Counted from the stretch's first letter, positions 20,136 through 32,861 are shown. The stretch is DNA of 64,000 bases from Tubulanus polymorphus (GCF_964204645.1 NC_134028.1:14433263-14497262); one strand, 5' to 3'. The notes: generated by a model not told the origin, from the sequence alone. Numbers and translations: made by a program.

Positions 20136-20477
20136 TTATTTATCAAAAAAATTACTATCATCAAAATATTTAGTTAACTTATTTATGATTAATTCAACAT
20201 TTATTTCATTACTAGTTTTATGATTATCATATATTTTGGTTAATATGTTTTTAATATCATCAATAATTCCATCTTCATTTAATTCATAATATTCTAAAGG
20301 TGATTTAATTAAATCAATTACTTTTTCTATATTATAATTTTCTTTATTAATCATTGATGTATTGTTAAATGATTTACTTTTTATATCAGTAATTACATGA
20401 TTTAGTTTAATTCTCATTTCTTTACCATGTTTAAAATCAAACCCAAAACATATACTCGGTCCAACAGTTATATTCAT
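20136..20477 (-). CDS. 113-aa protein of unknown function
   Basis: Begins MNITVGPSICFGFDF, shared by all copies, and ends YFDDSNFFDK. The middle is charged and variable: in C and D (60707-61057, 49171-49527) it has a different central segment. No membrane helix. Lies between the 73-aa protein and the probable penton gene. Not recognised. Confidence 0.55.
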   Translation of the reverse strand: MNITVGPSICFGFDFKHGKEMRIKLNHVITDIKSKSFNNTSMINKENYNIEKVIDLIKSPLEYYELNEDGIIDDIKNILTKIYDNHKTSNEINVELIINKLTKYFDDSNFFDK

Positions 20478-20494
20478 TTATATAGTGAAAAGAA

Positions 20495-21253
20495 TTACTC
20501 TCTACATCTTATAACTAATTCATAAATTACAGGGAAATTATTTAAATCAATTAAGTGCCCATTATGATTTCTAATTTCTAATCTAAAATTATTAAAACGA
20601 GGAATGCATGGTTTGAAATCACATTCTGTTAAATTATAATTTATTTGTGTTCCAAATTCTTTAACATTCTTCAATGGTAAAATGTTTAGTAAACCAGAAT
20701 TACAAGTTATATCTTTAGTTGCTTCGAATGTTTTTGTAGGATCGATTAAATTGCAATAAATATAAAAGTGTGTAAAAGGCATTATATTTGAATTACCATC
20801 TACGTTTCCTGTAACAGTATCTGGTACAATTCCTAACAGTTTAGCTATAGGTTTTTTTACCATAAATGCATGTTGACATTCATCATATACATTTATTTTA
20901 ATTTTATTTGTGCTATCACTTTTTATAAATCTAAATAAAAATTTATCATCTCTTCTAATTTTCAACCGTGCTCTTCGATTAATTTCTTGAGCTAATGTTT
21001 CTAAATTATATAATCCTGGTTTTAAAATTAGATGAAAACATTTATCTACATTTCTAATATGAATTAAAACAGTATTATCTTCAATAGTTTTATCCGATAT
21101 ATTATAAAAAGAATTACATAAACTTATATTTACTAATTTTAAATCTACACAATTCTGGAATTCTCTATCTAATTGTACTAGTAAATTATGAGATTTATAA
21201 TTTTTAAGTTTTCTAGAATCAACAAATATTCTGTATTCTTTTAATTCTACCAT
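20495..21253 (-). CDS. Probable penton / minor capsid protein (single jelly roll)
   Basis: Intact 252 codons. The pattern fits the Polinton minor capsid family: LKPGLYNLETLAQEIN, AKLLGI, a long loop with FYIYCNLIDP, and a beta-rich C-terminus ending PVIYELVIRC. Length agrees with the family. It would form the vertices of the capsid. The C copy (61074-61826) has a damaged N-terminal part and D lacks the gene. Assignment rests on pattern memory, without a structural search. Confidence 0.65.
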   Translation of the reverse strand: MVELKEYRIFVDSRKLKNYKSHNLLVQLDREFQNCVDLKLVNISLCNSFYNISDKTIEDNTVLIHIRNVDKCFHLILKPGLYNLETLAQEINRRARLKIRRDDKFLFRFIKSDSTNKIKINVYDECQHAFMVKKPIAKLLGIVPDTVTGNVDGNSNIMPFTHFYIYCNLIDPTKTFEATKDITCNSGLLNILPLKNVKEFGTQINYNLTECDFKPCIPRFNNFRLEIRNHNGHLIDLNNFPVIYELVIRCRE

Positions 21254-21270
21254 TTATTTTACATATTTTC

Positions 21271-21621
21271 TTATTCGAAATCTATTTCATGGTGCCCTTT
21301 TTCATTCTTACCTTTGTATACGAAATAGAAATCTGAACATAATTCTTCTAGGTCTTCACTTGATAATCTATGAAATCTATCCGGTAAATATGTTCTGAAT
21401 TTATATGTATTTCCTTTTAATCCTTCATATTCTAAGTGTATAACTAATTTATCTCCATATTTGTTAGTAACTGTATAAATATTTGTAATTAGATATTTCT
21501 TATGGATTATTAATTCTTTTAACTTCTTAAATTTATAATCTACTGATTTGACATTTGAAGTATCTTTTATTCTATCTAGAAATGATTTGTTGTTCTCACT
21601 GCGTGTTTGTTTACTCTCCAT
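21271..21621 (-). CDS. Small conserved protein next to PolB
   Basis: 116 codons with alternating beta-like hydrophobic pattern: KKYLITNIYTVTNKYGD, LVIHLEYEG, a YLPDRFHRLSSEDLEEL stretch, YFVYKGK. I recall short proteins of this pattern beside such polymerase genes but know no proven function. A nucleic-acid-binding OB-like fold is a guess. C has 117 codons (61841-62194); D is truncated by an insertion (46063-46370). Preceded by the TTTTAATAAAAAT motif shared with PolB. Confidence 0.55.
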   Translation of the reverse strand: MESKQTRSENNKSFLDRIKDTSNVKSVDYKFKKLKELIIHKKYLITNIYTVTNKYGDKLVIHLEYEGLKGNTYKFRTYLPDRFHRLSSEDLEELCSDFYFVYKGKNEKGHHEIDFE

Positions 21622-21650
21622 TTTAATAACATATTTTTATTAAAATTTGA

Positions 21651-24600
21651 TTAACACGTTAGGATTCTTTTCATTATCTCATTCTCTTTTGTTTCTTCTC
21701 TTTTAAATTTTAAATATTCATCTAAATTACAACCATAAGCAACTGTATAAATTCCATCATCTAAAATATATCTTTTATCATCAAATGGGTTTAGACTTAT
21801 CTTTTCAATTTCTTCAATAAACATTTCATGATCTTCAGATCTTAAACATCGCATCTTATGTTTTCTAACTTCTTCATTGAATATACAATTGATGTAATCT
21901 TTGAAATGAATATTCTTTTCTACTACACTTTTGGTTATTCCTTTTAACTTTTTAGCTTCATGTTCTTTAGTTTTATATGAATACATTTTAGATCTAATAC
22001 CGATGAATTCAATCATTTCTTCACTACCTAATTCATCTTTGAATTTACAAGGAACTTTTATTATCATTGCTAAACAATTCATGATCTTTAGGATAATTAC
22101 TGAAATCAAAATGATGTTTTAATGTTTTTAAATCATCAGTTATGTTATCAGTTTTTATCTTTAATATGTAACCGTCGGTATCAAAATATAATATTTCTAT
22201 ATGTTTTTCTCCAAAAAGTGGTTGTAATACATTATAATAGAATTCATACATTAGTAATTTTGATAATCATAAAACTGAAGCGCCAACATAGATTGGTTTA
22301 TTAAATTTCATTGATGTTCTTCTCATCTTAACTGCAGCTAAATTTTCATCAAATATTCTGTTACCAATGAACTTAGGATATGATTGTAAATACCTTATCC
22401 TTTTACCATTACTAACTAACTCAATATCATTTCTATTTCTAATATTTTCATCACAAGTCTTACCATAGAATGCATTATTCATTAACTTGAAGAAATCTTT
22501 CTCGAAATCAGTTTTAGCTTTAGTTCTCTGTTTGGTGTTAAAATCTATATATTTTTCTAACCACTTAGATTGGCTAAATGAAATATCTCTATGTACTTTT
22601 TTTAGAACCATTCCCTGATTCAAATAAAACTTTAACATTCTATAATGTACTACATAATTATATTTATCTTCTTGAGTTACCATTAACTTTTCTGTATGAA
22701 TATGATTTTCGGGTTTAATTCTTTTTTGGTAATTTGATAATTCTTCATGAGTTACAGTTTTATGTTCGGGACAGTAAGCTAGATTTCTAGATTTAAATTT
22801 AATATGTTCAGGATATTCTAAATCTACAACAAAAAAATAACCAGTATCTGAATCATCTGCAATATCTAGAATTCTTTTCTTCCAATCAAATTTATCATTA
22901 TTTTCATTCTGTAAAACTTCAGTTAATTCAAATACTCCATAAGGATGTGGTTCCATCATTGCCCAACCATACAAATTATTTGCATCTATATATAATAACT
23001 AATATCCAGGGTTATCATTTACATTGAAATATCTATCACCTAATACACCTGAAACTCCTCCTCTTATAGATTTTTCAAATGATAGTAATTGATCTATATT
23101 TGTTAACAAATCCATTTTTATATCTGTAAATTTTAAACCACAATCCCATGTTAATCCTGGACTTGAATAACAATGACAAGGATCAATTTGAAAATATTTT
23201 AGGTTTACATCTCTAAACCTTTCGAATATATCGGTTAATAATAATACATCTGATTTTAAATATAAATCTACTAATTGCCCATGATTTTCTATTTTGAAAT
23301 GATTCCAAATATTCAATGTTCTATTATAGACTTTATCTTTAACATATTCATTTTTTAATTCATCATAGAATTGTTCTTTCAATAATTCAGTTATATTGAA
23401 ATCATTATGTGATTTATGAAATGAATATGGAATTGCTCCTTTATATCTCATTAATTGAAAATCATCATTATTTGGGTAGTGTTATTTTAATGTTTTTAAT
23501 TCATCATCAACTAATGATTTTGATAAGTTATCTAATGAACTATTTAAAAATCTATATGAATCTATAAATCTTAGGCAACCAAATTGGAATGATATATAAT
23601 TCTCAGATGTTTTAGCTAACATTCTAAATTTATAAGTTGGTATTTTATCTTATGATCTATTTGAATTTAATCTTTCTATTTCATTATTAATTTCTTCTAT
23701 TTTATGGCATAACTGTTTGATGAATAAATGTGCATCATACCCTGATAGATTATGAAATATAACTGGTACAAAATTAATTTTCTTAGCTTGTAAGTTACAA
23801 TTCTCATGTGCAGCGCCTCTTAACTTTCCGTTCAAATGATCATGGTCTCTTACTTTTTTATCTCTAAAATTAAATATCTTTTCACAATAATAACATTTAT
23901 CTGCAAACTCAAATGCTTCTTTATCTTCTTCTGTCATTATAATTTCTATATTTGTATTCAATAATTTACTAAATCTTATTTCATATTCAATTAATAAGTC
24001 ACAAAAATGATTGATAACATTTTCATTTCTATAATGATAATATTCACTTTCAATTAGTTCTGGGTAATCAGATTTAATATATAACCCGAAAGCCGCAGCT
24101 GATTGATGAATCTTTTTAATAGTATTTGTTTTTGGTGGTTCTTCTGAAAAATCATTTTCATTAGAATTTAATTTCTTTCTTTTATAATATATTTCTTTTC
24201 TATCTTGATCAGTTAATTCTTTATTTAATGATTCAAAATCTCCATATATAACAAATGGAACTTTATTTTTGTAATCATATTTTTTGAATTCTAATATTTT
24301 ATCCTTTTCATTTGGTAAAACTAATTTACAATAATCATGATTTTCACATAATTGTTTATGATTTAATAATGTACTTTCATTACTGAATTTATGTAAACAT
24401 TTTCTACATAGATATATCTTATTATGGTGATCACTTTCTGTTCTAAAGAATAAATCTATTTGTTTAATCCACATATAATGATTCTCATAATATAATATAT
24501 CTATAACATCGTTTGAATCATAATCTTTTGATAGGTATAAAGGTTCTAATGTATAATGTTTTATATTGTTACCTTTTGTATTTGGTAATTTGATTAAATC

Positions 24601-25695
24601 AAATAAATTCATCTTTATATTATTAACTCTTTCTATTTTTGGGATGTTTTTAATTATAACAGGATACTTATCTATCTTATAATTATTTTCAAATGGTTTA
24701 TAATTTGTTAATCTATAAGTATGTTTATTATAATCTTCAAGTGGGTGTAAGCAACTTATTATAGCCCATAGAAAACATTTATCATCTTCATTTTGTACAT
24801 TTATAACAGCATTAGTTTTAAATGGTAGTTTAATATAACTCGATGCTTCAATATCTGGTTCTTTATAATATGATACTTTATTTTCATCAATTGGTTTTGA
24901 TTTAGTTAACTTATTATATTTTGTGCTATAAACATGTAAAGTCATAAATATTATTTCATCAAATATTAAACCAGATCCTTCAAAATATTTCTCTTCTATT
25001 TTAGTTTTTACTTCATTATAACATTTATCTAATTTATCATCTATATGTTGTTTATATATAATATGTTGTGAATGAGAATTTATATTATATATTGGTTTAT
25101 CTTCAGATTTTATAAACTTTACTTTAACTGATATACTAATTTTAGGGTATTCAACATCAGTTATTATTTTTATAATATTTTTCATATTTTCTAAATGTTT
25201 TTTATTTTCTTCTAATGTTTTTCTTTTATGAAATTTAAACTCCATAGCTGCTGGACCAATATCACTTTTAAATGCTTCGGTTATCTCTATATCTTTTTTA
25301 TTATCTTATGAATTAATATATTTACTTACATCTTCCATGTATTGTCTTTTATTGTTTAATTTATTTTTTATGCTTTTAATTGTCTTCTGTTTCTTAACAT
25401 TATCTTTATCAAAATAATCTTCACCTAAAATAACATTATTCATATTTCTAATATGACTTTTAGATTTTAAATGTTCATTATAATATCTTTTATCACTGAA
25501 TGATTGATTACATGTATCACATTTATATATTTCTTTTTCATTCATTAATTCATCTAATTTAGTTTCTAATATATCATCTTTATATTCTAGTTTCAATTTA
25601 TTCTCTAAATGTGTTTTAGTTTTATTGTGTCTTGCTTTTTGGGATTTATCTATATTGATATTACATGTTGGGCAGTAGTACTTATTTGCTTCCAT
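21651..25695 (-). pseudogene. Protein-primed family B DNA polymerase with N-terminal zinc fingers
   Basis: About 1,348 codons. Two N-terminal C2H2 fingers (in the TIR), exonuclease motif I (GDFES, ~478), a Cys/His module with VRDHDHLNGKLRGAAH (~617), exo II (NLSGYDAH, ~652), exo III (YLKSDV, ~815), and polymerase motifs A (DANNLYG, ~903), B (KLMNNAFYG, ~1071) and C (YFDTDG, ~1172). Motif C reads DTDG, where C and D have DTDS. Stops interrupt it near 25306, 23650, about 23483, 22999 and 22267, with a frameshift near 22060. It would replicate the element by protein priming. Confidence 0.93.
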
Positions 25696-25727
25696 TTTAA
25701 TACTAAAATTTTTATTAAAATTGATTT

Positions 25728-25925
25728 TAGAAGTTCAATGATTTATATCATGTATTATTTCAATCACACTTTACTAACACTTTTAATGTTTAAAAATCTA
25801 ACTCATACAAATATGAATATAAGTTTATAAAATAACTATTTATATATCTATTCTATAAGAGCTTACACTTTTATATTGAATAATCTGTCAATTTAAATGT
25901 TATTCATGTATATGATTATTTTAAG
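25728..25925. repeat. Sub-terminal region of B with misplaced ATPase 3'-end scrap
   Basis: Inner DNA at 25730-25791 matches the left TIR (9099-9160). At about 25811-25853 lies a copy of the last bases of the ATPase gene and its downstream TATATATCTAT stretch (as at 13243-13285). The usual sub-terminal sequence resumes near 25893. This is an insertion or gene-conversion scar in the terminus. Confidence 0.6.
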
Positions 25926-26191
25926 AGTAATAGGGGTAATAGGCTTTCAGGTTAAAGGTTGAACGGGCGGGTGAGTAAAAATGAAAAACATGAAAATAAT
26001 AACAATTTCTACTTGAATTAGGAGTGAAACTCATAAAAATGAAAAATAAATTCGAGCGTGTGAGAATTTATTTTTCATTTTTATGAGTTTCGCGAGTAAT
26101 TCAAGTAGAAATTGTTATTATTTTCACGTTTTTCATTTTTACGAGCTCGACCGTTCGACCTTTGGCCTGAAAGCCTATTACCCCTATTACT
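25926..26191. repeat. Foldback terminus of element B (right end)
   Basis: 266-bp palindrome starting AGTAATAGGGGTAATAGG and ending CCTATTACCCCTATTACT. The central TTCGAGCGTGTGAGAA core is shared with A. Arms contain AACAATTTCTA...GAATTA blocks also found in the C terminus. Host DNA follows at 26192. Confidence 0.9.
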
Positions 26192-27129
26192 GATATTCTA
26201 TCGAGTCAGATGGTAGTCTAGATTATTGTATATGACATCAATAATTAACAACCTTCCATGGATACGAAGCAGCCTAAGCCTATATCCTACCATCATTTTT
26301 TAGAAAATCTCAGCATCATTTCAAAGGTCGATCTTAGAAAATATGTAGGACGTGTTCACAGGACAAAAATCCTTCCAAAATTTCAAATTTCTGAAAGCCA
26401 AGATACTTCAGGCTTTTGGTGCAGAACAAAATGCATATCCTCAAATTGAAAATTGTGTTTTCAAAGTAAATGATCAATGCGGAATTGTTTCGAACTCAGG
26501 GTTCTCCCATTTACTCTCCTGTACTTTACAATGGTTTCAATGAGATAAGTCACGCATTGCTGTGTTCAGATGGTCAGTTGAATACTTCTTCATTGTATTG
26601 AAAGGTATTTCATACTAAATGCATCTTTTCTTAAATGCGTTGTTATTACTCAAAATAAAACATTACCCATAAGTTTGAATTCTCACTGAACTACTACATC
26701 CCTATAACAAATATATATTTCATATCAGGCGATTAACTTAGATCTGTGGACATTGCACAGCCGCTACGAAACATATAATAATACTACATTATCCTTTCAT
26801 CTATTCATATAAATGATATATGATATTGTTTTTATTGTTCAGTTCGAACGCCTCGAACGTAAAAGTATGACTCGTTTCGCATTGGTATAGACTACGCACA
26901 ACACAAATGAAAACCTTTACCACGTTCATATGTATGCATGCGCACGAATCGAATCGTTGTGCGTTCAAAACCCCAATTTAAAATCTTTAGCATTTAGTGG
27001 GAAATTTCAAAGTAAGCTCGCCACGTACAATGAAAATCGGACAAGACTTTTCTTAAGTGCCAAATTTGAATATGTTAGAGTAGCACTGACGAATGATTTA
27101 GGCAATAACCCAAGTCATTTCTAAAACCA
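26192..27129. other. Host intron sequence, no supported gene
   Basis: Short frames (26258-26449, 26352-26543, 26930-27124) show no family features. No RNA gene seen. Confidence 0.4.
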
Positions 27130-27870
27130 GTTAACCAGTATATGGACTGTACTGGTGTAGCTTGTCCAGGCAAAAGTGTTGTTAGATTTACGTTCAGGCC
27201 AATTGAAGTAATTTGATACCAAACAAAATAGTGTTGCTTGAGAATCAGATAAATATAGCTCTATGGTCAGTACTGGCCAAGAATTGGGCAGTTGTATAGT
27301 TGTTAGATCAAAGACCATTCCATATTTAATTATTTGACGCTAAACACGACTGTGTTACTTCTAAAAATAGACAAATTACTTCAAGGTCGGTATCGGTCAA
27401 GAATTGGTCAGTTAAATAGTTACATCACTGCCAACATATCTAGTCGCTAGACACCCAAACACGATTTTATTGCTCATTGATACTAAACATATGAATTACT
27501 TATGGTCAGTTCTAGTTGTCACTGGTCAGTACTGGTCAAGCATTGGTCAATCAAAACAATTTTTAGATTAATGCCCACATCATATCTTGTCATCTGACGC
27601 CAAACAACTTTTTTTTACAATACAGGGCCTGGTTTCATAGATGTGGAAGCAAAATAATCCCTGGGAACATTTTGAAATTTGTCAGTTATAACCATGGTTT
27701 CTCATTGTTACTATGGTGGTTGTCATCCAGATTGAGGATTTACCCCTAGGGATAACTTTGATACTAAGTCTATGAAACCGGGCCCATACGATTCACTATA
27801 TTGCCAGTACTGGTCATGCATTGGTCTAAACCAGAGCCCACCCCATCTAAACACGATTGTGTCGTTTCGA
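27130..27870. repeat. Degenerate ~120-bp tandem repeat interrupted by a MITE
   Basis: The motif GGTCAGTACTGGTCAAGAAT recurs with changes near 27264, 27383, 27525 and 27807, with spacing about 120, 140 and, after subtracting the 161-bp MITE, about 120. It was therefore an array before the MITE entered. Confidence 0.65.
27625..27785. mobile_element. MITE with GGGCCTGGTTTCATAGA inverted ends
   Basis: 161 bp. The left end GGGCCTGGTTTCATAGA is complemented by the right end TCTATGAAACCGGGCCC, with further imperfect pairing inward (CCCTGGG against CCTAGGG). Imperfect flanking ATACA and ATACG may be the target duplication. It has no coding capacity and sits within the tandem array. Confidence 0.75.
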
Positions 27871-29371
27871 AAATTTATCTTTTGGGCACTTTGTGGTCAG
27901 CCATGTTCTTTTACATTCTTATTTTGCATTTTATCTCGAACACCGAAAGATTGAATTACTAATTAATTCAACAGATCATTCATTAATGAAAATAAAGATC
28001 AGTTAACAGTCCTCAGTCTGAATAAAATGTCTCACCGCCAACACCGAAGCCCCAGCCTGTACCCCATAACTATTATCTGCAGCATGCCCGCACAACGGAT
28101 GGTGAGAATATTATACTATTCCATCGTACTTCACGCGAGCAACAAGCCTAATCTTACATAGATCGAAGATGAAAGGAGTTCTATTGTTCGAGGAGAGCTG
28201 TTGCTGTTTTCCTACCTTGGCGCTGAATGAACGGGAATTTAGTCAGAAATTAACCAGATAAGGCGGATTACCCAAGGAATAGAGCTATACCTTATTAGGC
28301 GAAATAAACGTCTTGAAAGGTAAGTGGCAAACGGAAATTTGATATTGATTTTACCTTAATTGTAAGGACGTATATACCGGTACCGGTCTAGGCGGAGTCT
28401 ACTTATGGACAATTAACAGCCAGAACCAAACATAATACATACACTGTGAAAAACAAACTAGGCTATGTCAAAAACATGTACTAAGCATGTTTGCGACTTG
28501 GAATAAATATATGACTCATTTAGTTGAGAGAATGCGTGAATCTATGTGAGAACTTGGAACTACATTTAGTACCCGTACGTGTCAATAAAATAATGAAAAC
28601 ATCCACCAACAACGACTGACTACTCTTAAATCAATACAATAGCCATTTCTCATTCTAAAACGAAGCATTTACAGTAATTTGGATGTGAATAGTACGTAGA
28701 CCCATGAGGCAAAACATTGCATTGAATAAGGCAGCCATAAAAATACGTCCTAATCAGATGCTTGCCGGTTCAGGCTGGTTTTAAGATTGTTTACATTGAA
28801 CCAAAATCGAAGTTTAAAACTATGTACGTCAACAAGAATTCTTACCGCCGATCACATCAGGCCTACTTTTACTAGTCGATTTCCGATTTTGGCTCCCGCT
28901 AGGTGTGGTGCGGGTCACCAAATAAAAAAAAAATAATCAGACAAAATCTACCAATCGAAAAAAGAAATTAATCGAAAATCATCTTATAAGGATAATTTCT
29001 ATTAACATCATTACCAAATGACCGATCACCTGTAGAATTAAAACTTTGCGTCTGAATAGTGGAATTCGAACCTGAATTTCTACATCGATTGATCCGGTTC
29101 AATGTCCTCAACTGGGTATCCCTGCGGGATGATCCTTTACTACATGTATTTATAGTGCTATTAAGAAATTAAGAAATTCCGCCTTATTGGAAAATTCCAC
29201 CGGTTCCGTGGACACCGCGAAATACAACAATGTCGGAAATTAGAAATGAACCAAACCAAAATTTCAATGTTCTGTTTCAATGGCCACTTGTAAGCATGAT
29301 CCTCGAAATGAGATGTTTCGTTGGTTTGTGGCGATCACGGTAGACGTCTCAAAAACATGTTTGATACATAC
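27871..29371. other. Host intron sequence, no supported gene
   Basis: Short A-runs near 28923 only. No exon with both splice context and family similarity found. Confidence 0.4.
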
Positions 29372-29537
29372 CGACTTATCAATACTAGCAGCCCGATCTA
29401 CACTCAGTGTAGAAGAGTACTGGTCGCCAACAACGTTGTCCCGATCATTAGTAAATCCCTCGTTATCGAATGACTGGGGTTGACCGGAATCATGTTGATT
29501 CATACTTTGCAATTGTATACCGGTACTCGACATGTTT
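29372..29537 (-). CDS. Probable N-terminal coding exon of the SLC28-like transporter
   Basis: An acceptor TGTATTTCAG lies four bases before ATG (29533), and the frame ends at a GTATGT donor after Ser, in phase 0, which fits the phase-0 start of exon 6184-6554. The product is polar and acidic with DNEGFTNDRDN, like the hydrophilic cytoplasmic N-termini of CNT proteins, a region that is poorly conserved. If right, a 22.8-kb intron holding all of element B lies between these exons. A different small exon cannot be excluded. Confidence 0.5.
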
Positions 29538-32500
29538 CTGAAATACACATGAAGATCGTAATGGAAAATAGAAAGGTCCCTAAGCTTGATCTTCATTAAT
29601 GTTAATAAGTATGTTTATTAATCGTCAATGTTAATAGTTGTCGTCGTGTACTTATTTCGCATACCACTAATTAAAAATTATTGATTCCGCAGTACGGGGG
29701 GGGGGGGAAGCGATTACACTTCCATGAAATCTCATATACGCATTCGCTTCTTCGATCCCCCCACCTCTAGACAACCACTGACATTATATATTATTAGAAA
29801 TAATTCACAAATTAACGTATTGGAAAAACCATGTAGCCTCCTATTCGTGCCTTACAAATTTGTACCGGGTATTCTAAAGATAATCAAATGATTAAGTAAG
29901 CTTGGACTCACCTCTTGAATCTGAATTCACTTTCAAAAATAGCTAGCACGACGCTCTACGCATAGACCTGCAGTACTCACAGTGCAAGAATAAACATCGA
30001 GAGCCTTTACAAATTCAGGAATTCACCGAACGAGTTGTAATTTTAGGGACATGCGTGCAATGTGCTATGCTATACACGTATGTATAGGCAAAAGTACATG
30101 TTTCATACCACCTAATAATCTCAACTGCATAATATGTTCATGGAACCTTCGACCAATGACCACTTTCAAAACGATAAGCATATTCATTCAGTTATACGGC
30201 AGTTCTTCATAGCACTTTTCACAATCACAATACAGACATATAGAGACATTTATGAGATGAGACCTAAGAGACATGATCGCAGCGAAGTTGATCTGCAGTC
30301 TGTGAAATAAGTCACAGGTGTTTGCATATTCTGTGTGCATATATTGATTAAGTCCGTTATTGTCGCGATGTGTTAAACAATTTGATGTCATTTAACGTCC
30401 ACATTTGAAAATGACTGACTATTGATCTTAAAATAAGGATTGACCCTGTTATTTATTTGATTGTAGATTTCGTTTGGTTTTTTCGAGTTGGTGTCCCTTA
30501 CAAACCAACCACTAAGCATGTAGTGTTTCAGTACGCTAGGCTTACTAATGAAAAACTACGCGATCCCAAAATTTCTATTAGCACTACAGGTGACTACAGG
30601 TTAAGTATCGTATATTGGTATGCTCAATCTGACCTGTTTTTCCTACGTATTGCATGGATATAATTTTCACGCCAATGTTATCAGTGGGAACCACAATACT
30701 ACTTACTCGTAAGTTTTAGTTTTTCTATTCATCATAATCAAATGATATGATTGTCGATGAAAATCAGTATATACTCGTACACAGAATTGCAAAAATATTC
30801 ACAGGAAAAAGTGCAGGATACGAGTACCATACTATAGGAAATTGACTTGTTCTGTTATATTCTGTTATTACTATCATTTTGAAAGTACTAAGTTATTAAA
30901 CCTGAAAACATCACTGTATCGTACATCATTGGCCAACTGTCTATCACACATTCTTACTGATGTTCTGTTGTGAAATACCATTACTAATGACGAATGAACC
31001 AATTGAATTGCAGCCTTCAGGATAAAATTTGCATTCAGAAATATAAACGCGCAATCCGATCGCGGCTTTGAAATAGTGGCCATTTTTCAAGCATTTTTTT
31101 GCTGTCGTATGCTGAGTAACTAAATAATCTAGTAATCTAGTATTCTACCGGTATGAATGAATGACAGGGATCTTTTGAGTCATCTGCATCAGCGATAACA
31201 GGTTTTCTCACAACTCCCACAAATATAAAAATCAGAATAATTTCTTGTTAAATTTCAATTAAACTCTATTTCAATGTCAAATTACTCTCAATTTTTGGTG
31301 CATACCACTACAATTGAATATATCAGATACCCAGAGGTAGCCTATTCCTGTCAAATTGTATTGGTGTCACTGCAGACTAGAATTTTAGGCCCACTGTTAT
31401 TTTATTATTAGCTCAATATGAAAAAACAATTACATTCATTGATTTTTGAAACTAGGACTAACTCATGACATGAGCTGGCATTATAAGCTAGACCAGTTAG
31501 CCTAAACGTGATAGGTTGTTGTTGGCCCCACCCGAAAGAAGTCCAATCGTTTACCACACCTACACCAATAAGCAGTCCACCTTGTTTTCGAAAATTTAGT
31601 AAGCGGAGGCATTATTTCTTGCGCCATCCAATGATTTGGTGAAGGAGATACAACAGCTTCCTAAAATCGATGAATACGGGAGACTTGATTTCGCATTATG
31701 AGGTATTTGCCTAGTTAAAGATTCAATGGTCGCTAATTTTTGCACTTCGCGAATTAATTCCAGTGGGCTATTGTCGTTTGTAGATGCAGTCCATGTCATT
31801 TAAGGTTTCTCAAAATCAATTGTCACAGGAGTGAGAGGAATATGGATTCTTCGATTCATTATAAATAGGCCTACACACAATTTCAAACATCAGACTCAAT
31901 TCGATATTCAAGCCCCGGTCTTACATACTTACCAAAATTTATCGATGTCAATTAACCTCTTATATACAATTATTAATTTATCACTTATAACATATCTTAT
32001 TAATCTATTTACGTAGTCTCAAATGTTTTGGGACTTTCTTAAATGTACGTATTAAAATGTAAACAAATTTTAGTCCCTATGTCCTCAGAAATACATGAAT
32101 GAACAGTTGAAACATTTTCGAAATATGTCGACTATGCCCTTAAATCAACCTATTAATTGGTCCCATAAGGAATAGTGTTTTAGTTATATACGTAATGCCC
32201 AAAGGTCTTCGCATTTACAGATAAGATTACGTAAGTGATTCGTGCGCAACACGATAGGTACACAATTAATAGAAATCTGAATCGCTGCTTCTTTGCGTAT
32301 CCTTAATTGAGAGTACGGTGCCGTATCAAAATTTTGTACATTGGCTGCGGGAAGAATTCCTCTCGTAGTCAAAAACAATTATCTAGAAAAGAACACACGA
32401 TGTAGGCGATGCATGACACAATGTTTACAAATTCAAGGGCCTGAGGAAGCAATAAAGCTTAAGCTTTTTGTCTTAAAGAAAACTGAAATAGCAATGTGTG

Positions 32501-32861
32501 CAAAAATTACAGTACTTCAGCATTGGTTTGGCCAATCCAAGATTGCATGGTTTCAAAGTCGTTCGTGCCGTCAGTCATTTATATTTGAATTTTGACACTC
32601 TAAAAAAAGGCGAAATACGGGTAAAATGGTTTTTGTGAGTGTTTTTGAGTATATAGTTCCTTATTCATTATATGCGCGTATCTAAACTGTAGTTTAATCG
32701 CGTTGAATATCAGGACTATGATAAAAGTCGGTGTGGTGGCAGCACCTGCTGGCTCAGGATTTTTGATAACTGTATCTAGGAGTATTGGATAATGTGGATT
32801 TTAGGTGTTTCACCTGTCAATTTCATGAATGAACTATGCGTTAAGACGTGTTTGTATTGCT
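29538..32861. other. Host DNA upstream of the SLC28 coding region
   Basis: Contains a run of G at about 29696-29708 and scattered short frames (30457-30663, 31596-31799, 32341-32595) without recognisable domains. A 5' UTR exon and promoter of the transporter are expected somewhere here but not identified. Confidence 0.4.

Larger units (their letters stand above)
9099..26191. mobile_element. Element B: nearly complete Polinton/Maverick-like element in an SLC28 intron
   Basis: Inverted terminal repeats match from 9099 to about 9463 (left) and about 25428 to 25791 (right). The right end continues to a terminal foldback (25926-26191), while the left end is missing its foldback. Between them lie integrase, packaging ATPase, double-jelly-roll capsid, probable penton, protein-primed PolB and about ten smaller genes. 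Most large genes are broken. The whole element lies between SLC28 exons 29372-29537 and 6184-6554. Confidence 0.92.

Noticed and set aside
29264-29483. Upstream extension of the minus frame past 29537 and the antisense plus frame
   Set aside because: A clear acceptor before the ATG and a donor in phase favour the shorter exon; the plus frame is its shadow.
30457-32595. Short frames (30457-30663, 31596-31799, 32341-32595) as host exons
   Set aside because: No domain similarity that I recognise and no pair of splice sites that I can defend.
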